Below are positions 54,716 through 62,827 of a DNA stretch of 64,000 nucleotides, piece by piece (position 1 is the first letter of the stretch; each line of letters starts with the position of its first letter). Under the pieces are notes generated by a model. The model made no database searches. It was given only the letters and a program-made list of their open reading frames with translations, and had not been told where the DNA came from. This DNA is from Nocardia ignorata NBRC 108230 (GTDB taxonomy: Bacteria; Actinomycetota; Actinomycetes; Mycobacteriales; Mycobacteriaceae), in assembly GCF_001612905.1 (NCBI RefSeq), contig NZ_BDBI01000026.1, positions 62,001 to 126,000 of the forward strand. Reading direction: 5' to 3'. The position numbers and the translations under genes are program-made.

Positions 54716-55606
54716 TCAGTCCCGTTCGGACAGATCACGCAGGCGCGCAAGGGTTTTCGCGAGGATGCGCGAGACGTGCATCTGCGAGATGCCGAGCTGG
54801 TTCGCGATCTGGGTCTGGGTCATCGACTCGAAGAAGCGCATCGTGAGGATCCGCCGCTCCCGTTCGGGCAGGCCCGCCAGCAGCGGGCGGACTGCGATGT
54901 ACTCCTCGACCCGGTCGAACTGCGACTCCTCCTCGCCGAGGGTGTCGAGGAGCGAGGCGTCGCTGTCACGACCGACCGAGGCGGCATCGATCGAGGTGGG
55001 CTGGTAGGCGTTTCCGGCGATGACCGCCTGGGTCACCTCGTCGGGGTCGACATCGAGTTCGGCCGCGATCTCCTTGGCCGTCGGCGAACGACCCAACCGC
55101 TGGGAGAGCTGGTCCACGGCCGCACCGATACGCAGATGGGTTTCCTTCACCCGCCGCGGCACCCGCATGGCCCAGGTGTTGTCGCGGAAGTACCGCCGCA
55201 CCTCGCCCATGATCGTCGGCACCGCGAAGGACAGGAAGTTCGAGCCACGGCTCAGATCGAACCGGTCGACCGCGTGCACCAGGCCGACCCGCGCCACCTG
55301 CGACAGATCGTCGAACGGCTCACCACGACCGCTGAACTTGCGGGCGATGTGGTCGGCCAGCGGGATGCAGCGGTTGATCAGCGCGTCCCGGGCCACGGCG
55401 TGCGCGGCGCTGCCGGGTTCGGTCGCCGCGAGCCGTTCGAACAGCGCGCTCACATCGTCGTACCCGGAGGGCGCAGCGGGCGCGGGCTCGGTCAGCTGCT
55501 CCTCGACGACCTGCTCCTCGATGACCGGCTCGTCGAGCACGGCTTCGGCGGGCTGTTCGAGAATTTCCGGATCGGGCTTGTGCTCTTCGTTGGTTTCGCC
55601 GTGCAC
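54716..55606 (-). CDS. SigB/SigF/SigG-family RNA polymerase sigma factor
   Basis: A 296-residue sigma factor of the stress/sporulation group. An acidic N-terminal tail (about residues 1-48) is followed by region 2 (DALINRCIPLADHIARKFSG, FDDLSQVARVGLVHAVDRFD, FLSFAVPTIMGEVRRYFRDN), region 3 (LRIGAAVDQLSQRLGRSPTA) and region 4 (RRILTMRFFESMTQTQIANQ, LGISQMHVSRILAKTLARLR). The GTG start shares one base with the stop of the adjacent RsbW-like gene (TAGTG), so the anti-sigma is made first. It probably belongs to SigF, the mycobacterial stress sigma factor; no SigF-type promoter was found in front of the pair. Confidence 0.9.
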   Translation of the reverse strand: MHGETNEEHKPDPEILEQPAEAVLDEPVIEEQVVEEQLTEPAPAAPSGYDDVSALFERLAATEPGSAAHAVARDALINRCIPLADHIARKFSGRGEPFDDLSQVARVGLVHAVDRFDLSRGSNFLSFAVPTIMGEVRRYFRDNTWAMRVPRRVKETHLRIGAAVDQLSQRLGRSPTAKEIAAELDVDPDEVTQAVIAGNAYQPTSIDAASVGRDSDASLLDTLGEEESQFDRVEEYIAVRPLLAGLPERERRILTMRFFESMTQTQIANQLGISQMHVSRILAKTLARLRDLSERD

Positions 55607-56028
55607 TACGCCTTCCCCCGGACCCGACGGATACGGACACTCGTCGGATACCCGGACCTGGCGGCGTCGAACCCTTGCTGGTCGGCGTTCACCTCGTCGC
55701 TCAGCGTGCGCAGGACATGCCAGCCGAAGCTGCGCTGGTCGGGCAACCCCTCCGCGGCCGCGACACCCTCCACCCGCACGACGAGTTCGGTGTCACCGAC
55801 GACGAACTCGCAGGTGAGCTGCGAGCCGGGCGCGGCGATCGCGATGAGCGTGGAGCACACCTCGTCGACCGCCAGGCGCACGTCGGCCACCTCGTCGAGG
55901 GTGAAATCGCTGAGCAGGACCAGTGTTTCGGCCAATCCACGCAGGATCGGCAGCTGGGTCACCGACGCTGCCACGCGAATCTGCACCGGATCGCTGAACA
56001 GCTCTTGTTCCGCCGAAATGTTGGTCAC
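55606..56028 (-). CDS. RsbW-like anti-sigma factor (serine-kinase / ATP-binding)
   Basis: A 140-residue GHKL ATPase-fold protein (TNISAEQELFSDPVQIRVAA). The N box is VRLAVDEVCSTLIAIA, which lies where an Asn-containing helix is expected but has Glu/Val/Cys, and the rest (VRVEGVAAAEGLP, FGWHVLRTLSDEVN) follows the RsbW/UsfX pattern. It should bind and hold the downstream sigma factor. GTG 56028 lies 7 bases after TAGCCT, leaderless; the longer frame to 56046 is not needed. It diverges from rpe. An anti-anti-sigma gene is not in view. Confidence 0.82.
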   Translation of the reverse strand: MTNISAEQELFSDPVQIRVAASVTQLPILRGLAETLVLLSDFTLDEVADVRLAVDEVCSTLIAIAAPGSQLTCEFVVGDTELVVRVEGVAAAEGLPDQRSFGWHVLRTLSDEVNADQQGFDAARSGYPTSVRIRRVRGKA

Positions 56029-56088
56029 GCTCTGTAGGCTACCCACAACCGGGCGCCGATCACCACGCGGTCGCTACACTTGCGCGCT

Positions 56089-56781
56089 GTGTCCACACCG
56101 ACGTTCCACCGCCCGGCCGAGCCGATGATCGCCCCGTCCATCCTGTCCGCGGACTTCGCGAACCTGGCCGCCGAGGCCGCCGCTGTCGAAGGTTCCGACT
56201 GGCTGCATGTGGACGTGATGGACGCCCACTTCGTGCCGAACCTCACACTCGGTCTGCCGGTGGTGCAGAGCCTGCTCAAGGCCACCGACATCCCGTTCGA
56301 CTGCCACCTGATGATCGAGAACCCGGGCCGTTGGGCGCCCGGCTACGCCGAGGCGGGCGCCTACAACGTCACCTTCCACGCCGAAGCCACCGACGACCCG
56401 ATCGCCGTGGCTCGCGATATCCGCGCCGCGGGTGCCAAGGCCGGTCTGTCGGTCAAGCCGAACACCCCGATCGAGCCGTATCTCGAGATTCTGCGCGAAT
56501 TCGACACCCTGCTCGTGATGAGCGTGGAACCGGGTTTCGGCGGTCAGTCGTTCATTCCCGAGGTGCTGGAGAAGGCGCGGATCGTGCGCAATCTCGTGGA
56601 CGCGGGCGAATTGCAGCTGCTCGTCGAAATCGACGGTGGCATCAATACCGACACCATCGAGCAGGCCGCCGCGGCGGGCATCGATTGTTTCGTGGCCGGG
56701 TCGGCGGTCTACAACACCGCCGATCCCGGTGCGGCCGTCCAGAATCTGCGCAGTCTGGCAACCGCCGCCTGGTTGCCGTGA
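56089..56781 (+). CDS. rpe: Ribulose-phosphate 3-epimerase
   Basis: A 230-residue TIM-barrel enzyme of the pentose phosphate pathway. MIAPSILSADFANLAAEA, HVDVMDAHFVPNLTLG, DCHLMIENP and MSVEPGFGGQSFIPEVLEK are the metal and phosphate signatures. GTG 56089 lies 8 bases after TACACT (56075-56080); TTG 56080 is a weaker choice. In mycobacteria rpe begins the ribG-ribC region; here only rpe is followed, across an unknown gene, by ribE. Confidence 0.95.
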   Translation: MSTPTFHRPAEPMIAPSILSADFANLAAEAAAVEGSDWLHVDVMDAHFVPNLTLGLPVVQSLLKATDIPFDCHLMIENPGRWAPGYAEAGAYNVTFHAEATDDPIAVARDIRAAGAKAGLSVKPNTPIEPYLEILREFDTLLVMSVEPGFGGQSFIPEVLEKARIVRNLVDAGELQLLVEIDGGINTDTIEQAAAAGIDCFVAGSAVYNTADPGAAVQNLRSLATAAWLP

Positions 56782-56791
56782 CCCGGTTCGG

Positions 56792-57265
56792 TCAGTGCGG
56801 GTGCAGGGCGTGGCTGCCCAGCGCCCGCGCTGTCTCGATCACGGCCTCGAGCGGTGGCCGGTTGTCGGCCGCCTCCGGTGCGCGCACCCAGGTGCGGTAG
56901 CCGGTGCGTTCGTCGTCGGGGGAGGGCAGCACGATGTGGCTGCCCGCGCACGCGACGCTCGCGTAGAGGCGGAACAGTTCGGCTTCGGCTGTCGGCGTGA
57001 GGGTGTCGAGGTGGCAGGGGCCGGTGAGGAAGGTCCAGCAATGGGCGCGCGGATGGTCGACGACCGGTCCGGCGATACCGTCGGCACGCAACTGCGCCTG
57101 TACCCGCTCGCCCAGGTCGCCCGGCATGGTCACCGCACCGTAGTGCGTGCCGATCTGCAGGAGGATGCGCCGGGAGTCGGGGTCGACCGTCGCGGGCAGG
57201 TGTAGCTCCCGCCGGTAATGGACGCAGCGACTTTCCAGCGTGGAATCGAGCAGTGGGTAGCTCAC
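56792..57265 (-). CDS. Conserved protein of unknown function (weak primase-like ending)
   Basis: A 157-residue protein (SYPLLDSTLESRCVHYRREL...). I do not recognise it firmly. The centre has RRILLQIGTHYGAVTMPGDL and VVDHPRAHCWTFLTGPCHLD; the end SHIVLPSPDDERTGYRTWVR resembles the LPSP...G.Y.W segment of bifunctional primase/polymerase domains, so a shortened relative is possible. There are three Cys, in RCVHY, HCWTF and PCHLD. GTG 57265 has GGGAGA seven bases upstream; the frame is open to 57391. A 21-base dyad lies upstream at 57309-57329. It is the only gene between rpe and ribE. Confidence 0.6.
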   Translation of the reverse strand: MSYPLLDSTLESRCVHYRRELHLPATVDPDSRRILLQIGTHYGAVTMPGDLGERVQAQLRADGIAGPVVDHPRAHCWTFLTGPCHLDTLTPTAEAELFRLYASVACAGSHIVLPSPDDERTGYRTWVRAPEAADNRPPLEAVIETARALGSHALHPH

Positions 57266-57308
57266 AGTGTTGTCTCCCGGTATCGCATCGTTGAACGTCG
57301 GGAATCGT

Positions 57309-57329
57309 TGACGTAACAATATTGCGTCA
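57309..57329. promoter_or_regulatory. 21-bp dyad upstream of the unknown gene
   Basis: TGACGTAA-CAATA-TTGCGTCA: 8-base arms with one mismatch, and a perfect CAATATTG palindrome across the right part. It lies about 45 bases before GTG 57265. The surrounding 57266-57668 gap is 403 bases, visibly less GC-rich at about 57400-57520 and otherwise without a supportable gene. Confidence 0.5.
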
Positions 57330-57585
57330 GTGGCGAGGGCGTGGCAAGTCCGTGGATCTCCGTGTTTCTTCTTTCGGAGCTCGGGGTACAAAGCGGCGTA
57401 GTCGTGGCCGGAAGATTTATTGCACCGGCACGCGGAGAAAATCGGACGAAGGATTGCCGCCGCATTCTATTTCGGCGGGATTCTTTATGTGCGGATTATT
57501 TTCCCATGATTTTCCGGCGCCGCGCGGGTTTTGCGGCCTCCCGCTCAGCGCGCGGTCGGATTCCGCCCTCACCTGTGCCGCCACT

Positions 57586-57640
57586 AGGCTGTGCGTCGAG
57601 CGGGAATAGCGGTCGTCTACCCGCTGTTGGGCCCAACGGG
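57586..57640 (+). promoter_or_regulatory. Putative ribE promoter and leader hairpin
   Basis: TAGGCT at 57586-57591 is a -10 candidate. Downstream, the palindrome GTTGGGCCCAAC (57626-57637) with ACCC/GGGT flanks (57619-57640) forms a stem 29 bases before the ribE start. It is not an FMN riboswitch. Confidence 0.4.
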
Positions 57641-57668
57641 TACGGATGACGCGACAAGGGAGTCAGAC

Positions 57669-58292
57669 ATGTTCACAGGGATCGTCGAGGAACTCGGCGA
57701 GGTCGTGGCCACCGAGCAGCTGGCCGACGCCGCCCGGTTGACGATCCGCGGCAAGCTGGTGACTTCCGATGCCGGACACGGCGATTCGATCGCGGTGAAC
57801 GGCGTGTGTCTCACTGTCGTCGATGTGCTCGACGGCGACAGCTTCACCGTCGACGTGATGGCCGAGACCCTCGACCGGTCGAGTATCGGCGCCCTCGTGC
57901 CCGGCTCCCGGGTGAACCTCGAACGCGCTGCCGCGATCAACAGCCGCCTCGGTGGACATCTGGTCCAGGGTCACGTCGACGGCACCGGCACAGTGCTTGC
58001 CCGCACCCCGTCCGAGAACTGGGAGGTGGTCCGGATCTCCCTGCCCGACGCCATCGCCCGCTACGTCGTCCAGAAGGGCTCGATCACCGTCGACGGCGTC
58101 TCGCTCACCGTGTCGAACCTCGGCATCGACGACGAACCCGCCGCCGACGGCAACCGCGACTGGTTCGAGGTCTCGCTGATCCCCACCACCCTCGCACTGA
58201 CCGTGCTCGGCACCGCGCCGGTCGGCACCACCGTGAACCTCGAGGTCGACGTCATCGCGAAGTACGTGGAGCGCCTGGCACAGCGAGGCTGA
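57669..58292 (+). CDS. ribE: Riboflavin synthase, alpha chain
   Basis: A 207-residue enzyme dismutating two lumazines to riboflavin. It has two homologous lumazine-binding repeats: FTGIVEELGEVVATEQL...SIAVNGVCLTVVDV and LVQGHVDGTGTVLARTP...SITVDGVSLTVSNL. The ATG starts MFTGIVEELG, as in all family members. Upstream is a palindromic leader element, with no FMN riboswitch that I can see. It is followed by ribBA after a 203-base gap with a long hairpin. Confidence 0.95.
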   Translation: MFTGIVEELGEVVATEQLADAARLTIRGKLVTSDAGHGDSIAVNGVCLTVVDVLDGDSFTVDVMAETLDRSSIGALVPGSRVNLERAAAINSRLGGHLVQGHVDGTGTVLARTPSENWEVVRISLPDAIARYVVQKGSITVDGVSLTVSNLGIDDEPAADGNRDWFEVSLIPTTLALTVLGTAPVGTTVNLEVDVIAKYVERLAQRG

Positions 58293-58365
58293 CACACCCG
58301 CGTCGGGCGCCTCGGAGAGACCCCCACGCACGCCGTACTGTAGTAGTGATTGCCATCCCGGAGCC

Positions 58366-58457
58366 GTTTCTCGGCCGCCTCGATCTGGACTGACCAGAGG
58401 GTGCGACGAAGGAGTGCCCGCCGGGAGGGAAGATCGAGGCCCCCAGGGCCGAGAAAC
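58366..58457 (+). promoter_or_regulatory. Long hairpin in the ribBA leader
   Basis: Arm 1 (58366-58386) GTTTCTCGGCC plus GCCTCGATCT pairs fully with arm 2: AGATCGAGGC (58431-58440) and GGCCGAGAAAC (58447-58457), with one 6-base bulge CCCCAG. The 44-base loop holds a small CTGG/CCAG stem (58385-58397). It ends 38 bases before ribBA. No FMN-aptamer core is visible. Confidence 0.7.
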
Positions 58458-58495
58458 CCGCGGCGCCAGCCGCCAATATTACGGAGCAAGCAGAC

Positions 58496-59740
58496 GTGAC
58501 CAGGTTGGACAGCATCGAGCGCGCGATCGCCGATATCGCGGCCGGCAAGGCTGTTGTCGTCATCGACGACGAGGACCGTGAGAACGAGGGCGATCTCATC
58601 TTCGCGGCCGAGAAGGCCACCCCGGAGCTGGTCGCGTTCATGATCCGCTACACCTCCGGCTATATCTGTGTGCCGTTGACCGCCGACGACTGCGACCGCC
58701 TCGGTCTGCCGCCCGCGTACGCGATGAATCAGGACAAGCACGGCACCGCCTACACCGTGTCGGTCGACGCGCGCGAGGGCATCACCACCGGTATCTCCGG
58801 CGCCGACCGGGCCGTCACCATGCGGCTGCTGGCCAGCGCCGAAGCCAAGGCCGACGATTTCACCCGTCCGGGTCATGTGGTGCCGTTGCGCGCCAAGGAC
58901 GGCGGGGTGCTGCGCAGGCCCGGCCACACCGAGGCCGCGGTGGATCTGGCCCGGATGGCCGGGTTGCGGCCGGCGGGCGTGATCTGCGAGATCGTCAGCC
59001 AGAAGGACGACGGGCACATGGCCCGCACCGACGAGCTGCGGGTGTTCGCCGACGAGCACGACCTGGCGATGATCTCGATCGCCGACATGATCGCCTGGCG
59101 GCGCAAGCACGAGAAGCACGTCGTCCGGGTCGCCGAGGCGCGCATCCCGACCGCGCACGGCGATTTCAAGGCCGTCGGCTACCAGAGCATCTTCGACGAG
59201 GCCGAGCACGTGGCGCTGGTGCGCGGCGACATCGGCGACGGCGAGGACGTGCTGGTCCGGGTGCACTCGGAGTGCCTGACCGGTGACGTGTTCGGTTCGC
59301 TGCGCTGCGATTGCGGCCCGCAGCTCGACGCGGCGCTGGAAATGGTCGACACAGAGGGTCGCGGCGTGGTGCTGTACATGCGCGGGCACGAGGGCCGTGG
59401 CATCGGCCTGATGCACAAGCTGCAGGCCTACCAGTTGCAGGACACCGGGCGCGACACCGTCGACGCCAACCTCGACCTCGGCCTGCCCGCCGACGCCCGC
59501 GACTACGGCACGGGCGCGCAGATCCTGGTGGATCTCGGGATCCGGTCGATGCGGCTGCTCACGAACAACCCGGCCAAGCGCGTGGGCCTCGACGGGTACG
59601 GGCTGCGGATCACCGAGCGAGTGCCGATGCCGTTGCGCGCCAACGCCGAGAACCTGCACTATCTGCGCACCAAGCGCGATCGCATGGGCCATGACCTGGT
59701 CGGTCTCGACGACCTGGATCTCGGCGAAACCGCGCAGTAA
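58496..59740 (+). CDS. ribBA: Bifunctional DHBP synthase / GTP cyclohydrolase II (RibBA)
   Basis: A 414-residue enzyme doing two early steps of riboflavin synthesis. RibB (about residues 1-205): VVIDDEDRENEGDLIFAAEK and NQDKHGTAYTVSVDA with metal and substrate residues. RibA (about 206-400): RVHSECLTGDVFGSLRCDCG with the zinc Cys, and RGHEGRGIGLMHKLQAY. GTG 58496. A strong leader hairpin is just upstream. It precedes ribH by 25 bases. Confidence 0.96.
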   Translation: MTRLDSIERAIADIAAGKAVVVIDDEDRENEGDLIFAAEKATPELVAFMIRYTSGYICVPLTADDCDRLGLPPAYAMNQDKHGTAYTVSVDAREGITTGISGADRAVTMRLLASAEAKADDFTRPGHVVPLRAKDGGVLRRPGHTEAAVDLARMAGLRPAGVICEIVSQKDDGHMARTDELRVFADEHDLAMISIADMIAWRRKHEKHVVRVAEARIPTAHGDFKAVGYQSIFDEAEHVALVRGDIGDGEDVLVRVHSECLTGDVFGSLRCDCGPQLDAALEMVDTEGRGVVLYMRGHEGRGIGLMHKLQAYQLQDTGRDTVDANLDLGLPADARDYGTGAQILVDLGIRSMRLLTNNPAKRVGLDGYGLRITERVPMPLRANAENLHYLRTKRDRMGHDLVGLDDLDLGETAQ

Positions 59741-59765
59741 CTCTTCCGAAAGGCAGCATCAGACG

Positions 59766-60242
59766 ATGAGCGGCACCGGCGTTCCGGAATTCGCGCTGGC
59801 CAAGGCCACCGACCTCAAGCTCGCGATTGTGGCCTCGCGCTGGCACACCGAGATCTGCGACACCCTGGTCGCGAACGCGCAGCGCGTCGCGAAGGAGGCC
59901 GGGGTCGAGCACGTCACCGTCGTGCGCTGCGCCGGGGCGATGGAATTGCCCGTCGTCGCACAGGAATTGGCGCGCAGTCATGACGCTGTCGTCGCGCTCG
60001 GTGTCGTGATCCGTGGTGGCACACCGCATTTCGAGTACGTGTGTGATGCGGTGACCGCCGGTCTCACGCGGGTGTCGCTGGACGAGTCGACCCCGGTCAC
60101 CAACGGCGTACTCACCACCAACACCGAGGAGCAGGCGCGCGACCGTGCCGGGCTGCCCGGTTCGGCCGAGGACAAGGGCGAGCAGGCGTGCGCCGCCGCG
60201 CTGGACGCCGCGCTCACCCTGCGCGCGCTGCGATCGGCGTGA
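59766..60242 (+). CDS. ribH: 6,7-dimethyl-8-ribityllumazine synthase
   Basis: A 158-residue enzyme forming the icosahedral lumazine synthase shell. LAIVASRWHTEICDTLV, VVRCAGAMELPVVAQ and LGVVIRGGTPHFEYVCDA supply the active site; the C-terminal helix ends CAAALDAALTLRALRSA. ATG 59766 begins SGTGVPEFA. The stop overlaps the GTG of the next gene (GTGA), so the two are coupled. Confidence 0.95.
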   Translation: MSGTGVPEFALAKATDLKLAIVASRWHTEICDTLVANAQRVAKEAGVEHVTVVRCAGAMELPVVAQELARSHDAVVALGVVIRGGTPHFEYVCDAVTAGLTRVSLDESTPVTNGVLTTNTEEQARDRAGLPGSAEDKGEQACAAALDAALTLRALRSA

Positions 60243-60697
60243 CCGTGCCGGTGGAACAGCACGCGGACTGGGAGCTCGAGGTGCGTCCTCGGCGCGCGAC
60301 CCGGACCGCCGTCGTGGCCGCGGTGCTCGTGCTCGCGTTCTTCACCGCGGGCGGGTTGCTGCTGCGCACCGGGTCCACCGGGGTGAACTTCCGGGTCGCC
60401 GACCAGGTCGCGATGATCCTGATCGGCGTCCTCGGCGCGGGAGCGGTACTGCTGCTCACCCGGCCGCGGGTACGTGCCGGTGCGCGCGGGGTGGCCGTGC
60501 GCAATATCCTCGGCTACCACGAATACCCGTGGGACGTCATCCGCGGCGCCGCCTTCCCTGACCGCAAGGCGTGGGCGCGGCTCGAACTCATCGATGACGA
60601 CTACGTGCCGATGCTGGCCATCCGGTCCAACGACAAGACCTACGCCGCCGACGCCATCGAGCGGCTGCGCGAACTCGGCGCCCGCTACACCGCCTGA
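60239..60697 (+). CDS. PH-domain membrane protein after ribH
   Basis: A 152-residue protein with two hydrophobic segments at about residues 21-40 (AVVAAVLVLAFFTAGGLLL) and 52-70 (QVAMILIGVLGAGAVLLLT), then a bacterial PH-like domain (GARGVAVRNILGYHEYPWDV, IRGAAFPDRKAWARLEL). The mycobacterial equivalent (Rv1417, from memory) also follows ribH. It may influence membrane flavin chemistry, but this is unproven. GTG start overlaps the ribH stop. Confidence 0.78.
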   Translation: MTVPVEQHADWELEVRPRRATRTAVVAAVLVLAFFTAGGLLLRTGSTGVNFRVADQVAMILIGVLGAGAVLLLTRPRVRAGARGVAVRNILGYHEYPWDVIRGAAFPDRKAWARLELIDDDYVPMLAIRSNDKTYAADAIERLRELGARYTA

Positions 60698-60802
60698 GTT
60701 CGCACCACCGGAGCTCGCGGGGCTGAGGTGGACACCTGATCACCACGCCGTGGCGGCGTTCGGCTCTCACCCGATGCCGCCACCACAGCGCGGTCGCGGC
60801 GG

Positions 60803-62752
60803 TCAGCGGGTGTCGCCGAGTACCGCTCCTTCGCGGCGGGGGTCGGCCCCACCGATCCAGCCGTCCTTGCCGTCGCGCTGCAATGCGCTGAGGCCGCTGG
60901 ACTGCGGTGCGACCGTGACCTGGTGACCCATCTCGCGCAGCTTGCGCACGAGGGGGTCGTTGTCACCGTTGGCGGTGGCGTCGATCGCCGGATGCTCGCC
61001 GCCGATACCCGTGCTCGGCGAATTGCCCGCCCCGAAGGACACCCCGGACACCGCCTGCTGCGGATCAAGGCCCCAATCGAGCGCTCCGACAAGGGTTTTC
61101 ACCACGAACTGGATGATCACCGAGCCGCCGGGGGAACCGGTGACCAGGGCGAGCTCGCCACGGTTGCCCTGGTCGTCGCGATCGAACACCAGGGTCGGGC
61201 TCATCGAGCTGCGCGGCCGCTTACCCGGCTGCAGGCGGTTGGCGACGGGGGTGCCGTCGGGGTCGAGCGGGTCGGCGGCGAAGTCGGTGAGCTGGTTGTT
61301 CAGCAGGAACCCGTCGACGAAATGGAACGAACCGAAGGCCGATTCGACCGTGGTCGTCATCGCGGCCGCGTTGCCGTACTTGTCGACCACCGAGATGTGG
61401 CTGGTGCCGTGCTCGGGCGGCTGCGGGCCGTTGCCCAGCGGCACCGGGCCGAGATTGCCCGGCTGGGCAGTGCCCATGCTGCGGTCCGGATTGATGAGCG
61501 TGGAGCGTTCCTTCAGGTACTGCGGATGGACCAGCGACAGCGCCGAATTGCCCGGCAGCGGAATGAAATCCGGGTCGGCGACGTACTTGTTGCGGTCGGC
61601 GTAGGCCAGGCGCTCGGCCTCCGAGATCAGGTGCACGGCGCGGGCATCGGGCTTGCCGCCGTTGCGGTTCACGTCCTGCGGGCCGAGCGCGGCCAGATCG
61701 AAATTGGCGAGGATGCCCATCGTTGCCGCCACGGTGCTGCCGCCCGAGGACGGCGCGGGCATGCCGCACAGTTCGTACTTGCGGTACCCGGTGCACAGCG
61801 CGGTGCGCTTCTTCGGTTCGTAGTTCGCCAGGTCGGTGGTGGTGAGCAGGCTCGGCGTACGCCCGCCCGCCGTGCTGCCCGCCGCCTCGACGATGTCCTG
61901 GGCGATGGGGCCGCTGTAGAGTGCCTCGGCGCCGTCGGTTGCCAGGGCCGACAGGGTTTTCGAGTAGGCGGGGTTGGTGAGCACGGTGCCGGTGCGTTTC
62001 GGCGAGCCGTCCGGTTCCAGGAAGTAGGCGCGCGCGCCCTCGTCGGTCGCGAGATCCTTGGCCGATTCGGCGATCTGGCCCGCCAGTCGCGGGCTGATCT
62101 CGAAACCGCTGTCGGCCAGGTCGATCGCGGGATCGAACAGTTCCTTCCAGGCGGTCATGCCGTGCTCGCGGTGCGCGAGCTCGAGCATCCGCACCACACC
62201 GGGCACCCCGATCGAACGGCCACTGGCGCGGGTGTTCGGCGCCGGCTCGGTGCGGTCGGTGTCGCTCACCCAGCGCAGGTAGTTCTCGGTGGCGGCGGCG
62301 GGTGCGGTCTCACGCCCGTCGTAGGCCTCGACCGTGCGGGACTTCGCGTCGTAGTGCACGAGGAACGCGCCGCCGCCGATGCCGGAGGCCTGCGGTTCCA
62401 CCAGACCGAGCACCGCCTGGGCGGTGACCAGGGCGTCCGTGGCGGTGCCGCCCGCCCGCAGCACCCGGCAGGCGGCCTCGGTGGCGATGGGGTTCGCCGT
62501 CGACACCGCATAGGTGCTGGTGCGGACCGGTGACATGTCGCTGCGGTAACCCGAGGCGATCTCGGGGTTGGTGCTCAGATTCTGGGTGGTCGGGCCCGTC
62601 GGGGTCGCGGGCGCCGCCGTGATCGGGGTGCCGTTGGGCGGGCTGGTGCACTCCGCCGCCTCGGTGTCGTCTGTCGAACAACCGGCCAGCAGCCCCACCG
62701 TGAGCACTGCGGCCGTCGTGGCCCCGATCCACGTCCGTCGCCTTGGCGTCAT
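60803..62752 (-). CDS. ggt: Gamma-glutamyltransferase, lipoprotein
   Basis: A 649-residue N-terminal nucleophile hydrolase cleaving glutathione or gamma-glutamyl compounds outside the membrane. The signal is a lipoprotein type: TAAVLTVGLLAGC with the lipobox Cys near residue 23. The precursor self-cleaves before the Thr in HGTSHISVVDKYG (about residue 450), which becomes the catalytic residue. GSPGGSVIIQFVVKTL binds substrate carboxylate. ATG 62752 lies 6 bases after TACGCT, leaderless. Divergent from the HAD gene. Confidence 0.93.
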   Translation of the reverse strand: MTPRRRTWIGATTAAVLTVGLLAGCSTDDTEAAECTSPPNGTPITAAPATPTGPTTQNLSTNPEIASGYRSDMSPVRTSTYAVSTANPIATEAACRVLRAGGTATDALVTAQAVLGLVEPQASGIGGGAFLVHYDAKSRTVEAYDGRETAPAAATENYLRWVSDTDRTEPAPNTRASGRSIGVPGVVRMLELAHREHGMTAWKELFDPAIDLADSGFEISPRLAGQIAESAKDLATDEGARAYFLEPDGSPKRTGTVLTNPAYSKTLSALATDGAEALYSGPIAQDIVEAAGSTAGGRTPSLLTTTDLANYEPKKRTALCTGYRKYELCGMPAPSSGGSTVAATMGILANFDLAALGPQDVNRNGGKPDARAVHLISEAERLAYADRNKYVADPDFIPLPGNSALSLVHPQYLKERSTLINPDRSMGTAQPGNLGPVPLGNGPQPPEHGTSHISVVDKYGNAAAMTTTVESAFGSFHFVDGFLLNNQLTDFAADPLDPDGTPVANRLQPGKRPRSSMSPTLVFDRDDQGNRGELALVTGSPGGSVIIQFVVKTLVGALDWGLDPQQAVSGVSFGAGNSPSTGIGGEHPAIDATANGDNDPLVRKLREMGHQVTVAPQSSGLSALQRDGKDGWIGGADPRREGAVLGDTR

Positions 62753-62827
62753 CGTGGCAGCGTAACCCCGAACCGTCGTCGCGCACAGGGATTTCCGGCC
62801 GGGCGCGGCAGCGTTACCCTGGCTGAC

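Noticed and set aside
56029..56088. SigF-type promoter (GTTT-N15-GGGTAT) in front of the anti-sigma gene
   Set aside because: A GGGTAG is present, but no GTTT lies at the right distance; the TAGCCT leaderless layout explains the start better.
57640..58495. FMN riboswitch in front of ribE or ribBA
   Set aside because: The leader structures lack the conserved aptamer segments (for example GGGGCAGGGUGAAA-like and ACCGGCGGU-like strings).
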